In this document: in pieces, positions 57,290-64,000 of the stretch
How the letters are laid out: every line of letters begins with the position of its first letter
How positions within the stretch are numbered: the first letter of the stretch is position 1
Assembly: GCF_050624435.1 (NCBI RefSeq)
Contig: NC_134542.1
Location: forward strand, 8,490,497 to 8,554,496
Reading direction: 5' to 3'
From: Tenrec ecaudatus
Taxonomy: Eukaryota > Chordata > Mammalia > Afrosoricida > Tenrecidae
DNA length: 64,000 nucleotides
Program-made: the position numbers and the translations under genes
The notes under the pieces: generated by a model
What the model was told of the DNA's origin: nothing
The model's input: only the letters and a program-made list of their open reading frames with translations
The model's database searches: none

Positions 57290-57595
57290 CATTTCCTTCG
57301 GGTTTAACCTGAATGTGTCTACAAACAATTGAAGGTCTGTTCCACAGTCACGCCTTGGCCTGAGCTTGCTTGGTAATCTTGAGCTTCTCCGTTCTCTCTT
57401 CACACGGATACAAGCAGTTCAATTCCTGTGTATTCATGTGTTGAGATTTACACCTATCATTGCCATATGGAGTCTGTGGTTGAAAACTGTTATTTGCAAT
57501 GAAGTCATGGGTCTTGCAAAAGTCTACCATGAGATCGCCAGCTCTGGTTCTATTGCCAAGGCTGTGCAGCCTACGGATCCTTCCCCAAAGCCATG
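57290..57595 (-). mobile_element. RTE-type endonuclease region, reverse, left part
   Basis: Plus-strand 'ttgaaggtctgttccacagtc', 'cttctccgttctctcttcacac' and 'tgaagtcatgggtcttgcaaaa' belong to the reversed endonuclease part of the RTE. It stops at CCATG (57591-57595) where an LTR is inserted. 56890-57290 may also belong to it but is not recognised with certainty. Confidence 0.75.
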
Positions 57596-58166
57596 TGTGA
57601 TAGGTTTATTGGGCCAACCTGGCCAATGAACACATGTGGGATTAGTTGAAGGACAGAGAGATAAATGGCTCAGTGAGCCTTGCCTTTCTTGTCTCTTGCT
57701 CTTTGATAACCAGACCAGTGTGTGGCTGCCTTAGCTGGTTCTCTGCCTCAACTTACAAGCTACACTACCTGTGGGACACCTAACCCGTGGACTGTGTTAC
57801 TGTAGTTTGAGGTTCCTGCAAAACCTGCTTTGCCACACTAATGGAGTATACATCACTTGACCAGGGGACTGTCAGGCCCTGTCATCTGGCTGACTCTTGG
57901 TGCCCTGCCTTGCTGTTTGCTGCCTGTGGCCAGGTTTCCTGAAATGCTCTGCAGAGGACTCAGCTGTCTGCTTCCTTGACTTGCACCCAGCAGCCCTTAA
58001 GACTTGAAGGACTGCCAGTGTATTAGCTCTCTCGTGGAAGTGAGTTGCACTGAGCCATTTGTACTGCTCCATAGACTAATTAGCTCTTTAACTCTTATGT
58101 TGGATATATATATATAAAATCATAAGTGTCTTGATTGTGTTTCTCTAGAGAACCCTGTCTAACACA
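57596..58166 (+). mobile_element. ERVL-like solo LTR (family B), forward, with target duplication
   Basis: Reference copy for family B: TGTGATAGGTTTATTGGGCC start and GAACCCTGTCTAACACA end, 571 bp. Flanked by a perfect 5-bp duplication CCATG (57591-57595, 58167-58171), inside the RTE remnant. Five-base duplications and the TGTGAT...GAACCC...ACA ends fit class III (ERVL/MLT2-like) LTRs. Confidence 0.88.
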
Positions 58167-58490
58167 CCATGCATCCCAACTACGGACCCTTCCCATTAGT
58201 TTCCAGTGTTCACATTCCAATCGCCAGTAATCTGGACTGCACGATTGATCAATTTCAGACTGAAGGGGTTGTCAGAATTCTTCAATGTGTTCATCGTTGG
58301 CTCTAGTAGTTGGTATGTAAATTTGCATAATAGTTGCATTCTTTGGCTTTCCTTGCAGGCATACAGGTATTATCCTACCACAGACACTGATGTACTTCAA
58401 GATCGATCATGAAATGTTCTTTTTCACAATGAATGGGACCCCATTCACCTTGAATTTGTCATTCCTGGTATAGGAAACCATCGGACTGGC
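58167..58490 (-). mobile_element. RTE-type endonuclease region, reverse, right part
   Basis: Continues the remnant: 'ccaatcgccagtaatctgg', 'gatcaatttcagactgaagg', 'atcctaccacagacactgatg' and 'cattcaccttgaatttgtcattcc'. Confidence 0.8.
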
Positions 58491-58929
58491 CGACAAGTGC
58501 AGGGAACAAGATTAGAAAGAGGAATTGAGACAGATGGCTCTTGGTCTAGTTAAAGTGACTAGAGATGAAGAATATTAATTCTGTTCTTGTCTGGGCTTGA
58601 TGGGAAACAGACAGATGGGAGATACTCTGAATATGGACTGAATTGAACCGGGGCTCTGATAGGTGAATAATTGAGGAAAGAGGGGGCAGTCTTGGATAAG
58701 CCCTAGGTTTACGTTGTGATAAAACGAGACATTCGAACTCCTCTCACCGAGAGGAGAAAGCAAAGAAGGAGGTCTGCAGGGAGGAAGATGCACCCATTTC
58801 GGAAATATTTGATCCCAGGGAGGAGGATCAGGCACCAAGGGGTCGGAGGAAGACCGGGGACGGTTTGGGGGGGCAAAGGTTGAAGCTGTTTCTGGATGGC
58901 GTGGCACCGTGTGCATGGAGTTGTACATT

Positions 58930-59335
58930 AGATTGTGTCCCTGAACTCCAAGGATATATGGTATCCTAACCCTGGTGCCATGAAGGCGACTTTGCTTGAA
59001 AATTGGGTCTCTGAAGACGTCATCAGTAAGCTAGCATGTGGCCATTCATGAGGAGGGTGGCTCCTAAACCAGTGTCACGAACTTCCTCACAAAAAGGAGG
59101 AGAAGACACACAGAGAGAGTGCCATTTGCCAGTAGACGCGGACATTACGGTGACGTGTCGACAAGATGAGGGGCCATCCCCAGGGCCCTCAGAAGGAATC
59201 AGCATTTCCAACCCTCTGGTCTCACACTCCCAGCCCCCAGAAATTTCTGACAGCAAGTTTCTGTCCTTATAAGACACCCAAAGAATACTTGTACTTTGTT
59301 GCCACAGCTCCGGGACACTAATCCAAAGGAGGATT
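58930..59335 (+). mobile_element. MaLR-type LTR (MLT1/MST-like), forward
   Basis: 'ttgtgtccctgaactccaagg', 'tatcctaaccctggtgcc', later 'cccagaaatttctgacagc', 'gtccttataagacacc' and 'gttgccacagctccgggacac' are diagnostic MaLR LTR blocks. The 210-codon open frame on the opposite strand (59023-59655) overlaps it and is therefore not considered a gene. Confidence 0.75.
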
Positions 59336-62300
59336 CGAAAAGATCCTGGAGAAATTCCATTGTCTCTGCATTCAAATTTTCCATTATGGTTTGGAAACCC
59401 CTCAAGCAGGAGGAAGTAGCCCCTGTTGTCCCTGCACCCCCTCCCCCCTTGCCCTTTTGACTGTGAGAAGAAAGGAAAAGAGGAAAACAGACATTTCCAA
59501 CCGCTCAGATCCACAGGCTGCTCAAGAACTTTGGAAAATGTTGACCCGCAAGTCAGGCTCTGGCGTCCAGTCCTGGGCCTGGGCGAGCCATGGAGGACGA
59601 TGTTCTCAGCCTTGTGGAAACAGCCTGGGAGGCAACAGGGAATCCTCCACACCACTGCCCTCAGGCAGTGTGGGCAGAGAGGTCAGGAACGCACAGCCAG
59701 GTGGTAACTGCAGCTGGGGGAGCTTCTGCCCGTAGAACAGATCCAGTGGGTTTCTGAGACGGTAATTCCTCATGAGAGTAGAAAGCCTCATCTTTCTCCT
59801 GCCTAAATGCGGTAGAAAAGGGGATAAATAAATTTCAAACTGCAGAGTGGGAGAGATTTGCAGCCCTCTGCCTATGTCTACATTTGTGCTCTTCCCAAAA
59901 GAGGGGCAATCCAGTTGGAATTGATTCCAGGACCTGGATGAGGCCACCTTTACCAGTGCAGGGCCCTGTGCCTACCTGGGCTACACACGTATGTGGGTGT
60001 TCCTGTATATGTGTATTTGACCCCGAGTGTGTGTGTGTGTGGTCCTTTGAGGGTCACAAGGCAGTGAGCTGAGCGTCTCATGGGCATAGCTATCCTCAGC
60101 CCCAGCCTGCTGGACAGGGTCCGCCTCTCCTCTCTGTCCGGATTGGAGGAGGGTCTGTTGATTTGGGGTGGCCTTGCCTGGGGTGTTCTGTGGCAACGTG
60201 TGAATGGTCTTCTCCCTTTCACCCCTTTTTGGGGAGTAGCCCCAGCTGGGGTGGCGTCCCTCTGTCAGTGTAGTTTTTGAGGTGTGCCTACGGGGCGGGG
60301 TTGATGTGGTTTGTGGGTGCTGGGCGGACTCTCTGCCTCTTCGTTTGTGAGACTGGACTGGAGGTTTGAGTGACGTGGGAGTGCAGGTCTGTCTGCGTCT
60401 CGGTGTTTATCCTTGTGGTGGTGGGCTCAGCTGGTGTTCGGCTAACTTCACACAGCATTTCCAGGTCCTTCCATGTCGTGGGGTGCCTCATGCTTCAGCC
60501 ACTGTTTGGGGGGATACAGAGTGCTCTGCTGTGTGAGTGTGGGTGCGTGGGTTCCTGTCTCCTTCCTCTGCTGTCGGGCTCCTTGGCTGTTCCCAGCCTC
60601 TGGCTACTGTCAGCTGCATGGCAGTGAACGTGAGCAGCATGAAAGGTCGCGCTTGCTTGCTGAGAGCAAAGAGGTCTGGAAGCACCTTGACTTTCAGTAT
60701 AACTCCAGGGAGAAACATGAAATAAAAAATCCCCACAGTGGGCCAGATAGACCCTAGAACCCGGTTTCCAATCTTTCCTCTGAGGGGCTTTGTGGGTGGC
60801 CCGGGAGGGAGATAAAGCATTAGTGAATTAGTGATCAAAACAAGTGTGTGAGCGTCAGGAACCCTCGACTCCGTCAAGACAACGCGCACTGAAAACAAGT
60901 TACGATCCAGTTGCTTCTGCCTCGCGGCGACTCCACGTCCCATAAAACTGCTCCAGTGTGGTCCGAGCCTGTGTTCCCAGGTCGGTCTCCGGCACTTTCT
61001 TCCAAGCCTCCTCCCTTCCAGTCAATGGCCACTTGTGGACCTTGGCACCACCAAGAGCTATGAAGGGGACACTGGGAAGGAGGGTCCCCTGCTTCTCCTT
61101 GAGCTGCTGACTCCTGGCTTCTGATTGTTCTAGATCCTGTCTTGGCCCTGGCTCTGCCTTGGACCTGGATCCCGAACCCTCACTGGCTCCCACCTGCTCC
61201 TCAGATTCCAGGTCTGCCAAGCTCTCTGCAGGACGCCAGCTCATGGTCAGTCTCTGCTTGTCGCCGGTTTCCATGTTCTCCTGGGTAATTCTCACCCTGA
61301 CACATGGTAAGGACTTGGATCACTTCACATCTCCTTCAGGTTCTTGTGTCTGTTTTAAAGGCCAGCGTTTTCAGGAAATGGACTCAGCTGTGTAACTCTC
61401 CATGCAGTTCAACTTTAGGACACGTCCGAGCGTGTAGAAACGGGACAGGCCTGCGGAAGGGGAGTGAGCTGGGAGGCAGTCAGATGGGGGCAGCTGAGCA
61501 CTTGTGGGTCCTGGGGCTGGACTACCGGACACCCTCCTCCCCGGCCGGTCCTGGCCGGCAGCCCTGACACTGTGCTCCGCTCTACGGGGCTGGGAGCCTG
61601 GTCAGGCCAGAGGAGGAGCCTGGGCCTGCTCAGCTTCCTGTTCCCTCTGCTCTGCAGTTTCACTTTCTCTGCTCAGGAGCCTGGCCCTGGCTGCCTCTCA
61701 GGGCACAGACTTCTGGTGCTGTTCTCTCAGCCCAATCCCCCCACCCCACTCCACACCCCCCCGGGGGGCTCTGGCCCAGCACAGGGCCTCAGGGGCAGCA
61801 GCAGCAGCAGCAGGAGCAGCAGCAGCAGGTGGGTGTCCTGATCTCCGACATCACGTCCAGCCAGGGCAGCAGCCTGGACCTGAGCAAAGGAACTGGAGGC
61901 TTCCTCGTTGTCAAATGGCGGGAACCCTTAAAATGGCTGGGGGGCATCAGTGGGGGTGGGGGAGGGTATAAGCAAAGAGCCCCGGACACGCAGGTCTGCT
62001 CCTTAAGGACTCAGCAGAGGACGCCTGAGAAGGCAGGGGCAGCAGTCACACGCCTCACTCTGTTTTTCTCCAAACTCACCTGCGCCTGTGCATGAGTCAC
62101 CCTGTAACCACAGCCTGATTTCTGGGCCGGGGTCTCTGCCCAAGAGGGCAGCCCAGTCCTTAGCCAGCCTGCTGCTGAGTGCCAGAGGGAGTGGGAGGCC
62201 AGGGTGGGCGGCGGGGCTGGGGGTGGGGGGGCAGGAATCCAGGCAAGCACATGTCATTCCTTCGCTGGCGTGTCATGAACTCGCTGCATAGTTTCGGTAA

Positions 62301-63384
62301 GCACATGCATGATGGTTTCCTGGTGGCCCGTGGGCTGGGAGGGACCCTGAGGTGGGGTGTTCCTCCATCCGGCTGCAGGCGGGAGAGTCCTGCTTACACG
62401 GACACCAGCGGGGTCTGGGATTGTTCTTATAACGGTCTGTCTTACCCAATTTACTAAGCAGGTTTGCTGTCACGTTGTCTTTGCCTTCCTCTGGAGTTCA
62501 CAGATGAACCAGCTGACACCCTGTCATGCTGATTGACTGATCTGTCTGTTCGCTGGTGATACTTCTTACCTTTTTCCCACTTGGATGCTTGTCTTTTCTT
62601 TATTGCTCTGATAGGTTTCTGTCCATCAGACGAGCTGTGCCTTGGCTCTCTGAGATGCAGCCTTGAGCGCTGGTGAGGAACGTAGTAGAATTAGCTGTAG
62701 ACAGACTGTCCCTGCTGTGCGCAGAGCATCTCGGGCCATCACTTGCTCTCTCAGTGCCTGGGTCCGTCCCTGGGGCTTGGGCTAGTGGCTCTTTCCAGTC
62801 AGGGAGGGCGGCGGTGGCTCAGCGGTGGAACTGTCTCCTGCCAGGGCGCGGAGTCAGGCTGATTCCCAGGCACAGCCCCGTCCCCCTCACCCCTACATCA
62901 GTGTGCCTCTGTTGCTATGATGCTGATCAGGAGCTTCCAGATTGCGATCAACTAGGAAGAAAGGCCTGGCGATCTCCTTATGAGATCAGCCAGTGAAACT
63001 GTGGTCACAGGAGTGTGATTTGCAGGCTGTCGTGGGAACAGAGCGAGAGCAGGCAGGCCGTGGCATTCTTTCCCACTGCGCATGGAGCCCAGGTTCCGGC
63101 TGCGCACTGAAGGAGCGCTATGGCTGGCCCGCGGGGAGAGTTCTCAGGAGGTCCCGGCCGCAGTATCACCAGTGGGATTAAGAGCTGCAGACAGGTAGGG
63201 GGTTCTGTCTGCTGTTTGCCCTCTCAGCACCACATTCTGCAATGTTGTGTGATAAAAACATCAGTCTTCTCTTCCCATCACTCCAGCTCATAGAGTCATT
63301 CCCAGGAAGTCCCAGCGAGGTGATCCGTTGTCCCCAGGTGCTTCCATACAGGGAACGTTGGTCTGGCTGGGATCTGTGGTTGTT
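59336..63384. other. No gene recognised; SINE pieces and a minus-strand open frame
   Basis: SINE-like pieces in reverse are possible at 59690-59810 and 60900-60960. A 131-codon minus-strand frame at 60900-61295 has a protein-like composition but is unidentified. GC-rich sequence around 61450-62250 may be regulatory or exonic, but no domain or splice-bounded coding block could be supported. Confidence 0.4.
61796..61830. repeat. (CAG)n trinucleotide repeat, interrupted
   Basis: Six CAG units, one interrupting AGGAG, then four more CAG, followed by GTGGGT. No coding frame assigned. Confidence 0.9.
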
Positions 63385-63597
63385 AGGACGCCAGGTCGCC
63401 CTGGTGGCATGGTGGTTATGCATTGGGCTATTCCTCAAAGTCAGCGCTTTGAACCCACCAGCGGCTCTTGGAAGAAGGACGAGGCTGTGTACAGCTTGTG
63501 AGGAGTTACAGTGTTGGAAACCCACAGGGGCAGTTCTACGCTGTCCTAGGGTCATTATGAGTCAGGATCAACTGCATGGCAGGGAGTTTGAATGGCG
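63385..63597 (+). mobile_element. AfroSINE, forward, nearly complete
   Basis: CGCCCTGGTGGCATGGTGG head, TTTGAACCCACCAGC box, 'gaaacccacaggggcagttc' block, and 'cattatgagtcaggatcaac' then 'tgcatggcaggg' tail. One of the best-kept copies. Confidence 0.92.
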
Positions 63598-63609
63598 TCA
63601 GGTAAGGCT

Positions 63610-63845
63610 CTCATGGTCGCCCCCCTCCCGCCCCCGTGTTAGCCCACATGCTGGTGATGTACAGGTCAAACGTGCTCACTGCTCACCATAAGCTTGGTGG
63701 TTTGAACCCACCAGCCGCTCTGAAGGAGACAGATGTGTACATATGTTTCCATAAAGATCCACAGCCTTGGGACCCCTATGGGACAACAGAGACTGGCCAA
63801 GAGGTTTGCTGTGAGTTGGAGCGGACTGAAAAACACAGAGTGTTG
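63610..63845 (+). mobile_element. AfroSINE, forward, diverged head
   Basis: Box GTTTGAACCCACCAGCCGC and body 'tccataaagatccacagcc' are clear. Tail 'ctgtgagttggagcggactg'. It lies in tandem with the previous copy. Confidence 0.85.
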
Positions 63846-64000
63846 GCTGTGTAGACATTTCTGTTTGCTGGTTTGATAGCCAAGAATCCCTACACCATTG
63901 TCATCCCATTCCTCCTCTTCTTCCCTGAGATGTCATATGCAAAAGTATCATCTGCAGTGTGGTGTGTACGTGTTCAATACAGGTGCACACACATATTACA

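Noticed and set aside
59023-59655. 210-codon open frame on the minus strand, among the longest in the window
   Set aside because: More than half lies antisense in a MaLR-type LTR (58930-59335) and its protein resembles nothing known.
61504-61971. 155-codon plus-strand frame across a CAG repeat
   Set aside because: GC-rich low-complexity frame; several overlapping frames are equally long and no homology is visible.

Overview
The window is nuclear DNA from a placental mammal, almost certainly an afrotherian and most like a tenrec. The evidence is the repeat load: many tRNA-derived SINEs of the AfroSINE type, RTE (BovB/RTE1-like) non-LTR retrotransposons ending in ACA-rich tails, lineage-specific L1 3' ends, and ERVL-type solo LTRs with 5-bp target duplications. 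Genes are split by introns with GT/AG borders. There are no bacterial or plasmid features, and almost every long open frame is a shadow inside a repeat.

Two host genes of the SP100/SP110/SP140 nuclear-body family lie tail to tail. Gene 1 (+ strand, 12156-21784) is the 3' half of an SP110-like gene. Eight exons with canonical splice sites and one continuous frame encode a SAND domain, a PHD finger and the family-type bromodomain, ending in a stop and two AATAAA signals. Its N-terminal exons are not recognised and probably lie upstream of the window. Gene 2 (- strand, 37064 down to 25466) begins with two SP100-like HSR (Sp100-domain) exons. It continues with two SAND exons that sit in an inverted copy of gene 1's SAND region. 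Next, in the same orientation, comes a 612-nt open exon-like block whose protein matches the N-terminal region and methyl-CpG-binding domain (MBD) of MBD2. A splice acceptor is present and the phase fits the preceding SAND exon. This HSR-SAND-MBD arrangement is the most interesting thing in the window. It would parallel the known primate SP100-HMG isoform, whose HMG exon came from a retrocopy. Against a working gene, HSR exon 2 carries an apparent 1-nt deletion and the second SAND exon has lost its GT donor (now TT). Gene 2 may therefore be decaying, or may be spliced at shifted sites.

Layout: 0-7.8 kb is nested repeats (AfroSINE, an ERVL-like composite with inverted LTRs, an old L1 end, LTR within LTR). 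7.8-12 kb has no recognised gene. 12.1-22.1 kb is gene 1. 22.2-25.0 kb is stacked L1 3' ends between the convergent genes. 25.4-37.1 kb is gene 2, with repeats in its introns. 37.5-47.1 kb is LTR, SINE, L1 and RTE material, including a 1.6-kb RTE remnant with endonuclease and reverse-transcriptase homology. 49.1-54.6 kb is a decayed class II (betaretrovirus-like) provirus on the - strand with both LTRs, a tRNA-Lys-type primer site and pol/env remnants. 55.9-59.3 kb is L1, RTE, ERVL-type and MaLR repeats. 59.3-64 kb is mostly unassigned, with SINEs at the end.

All family assignments come from reading the sequence against remembered families. No database search was run.
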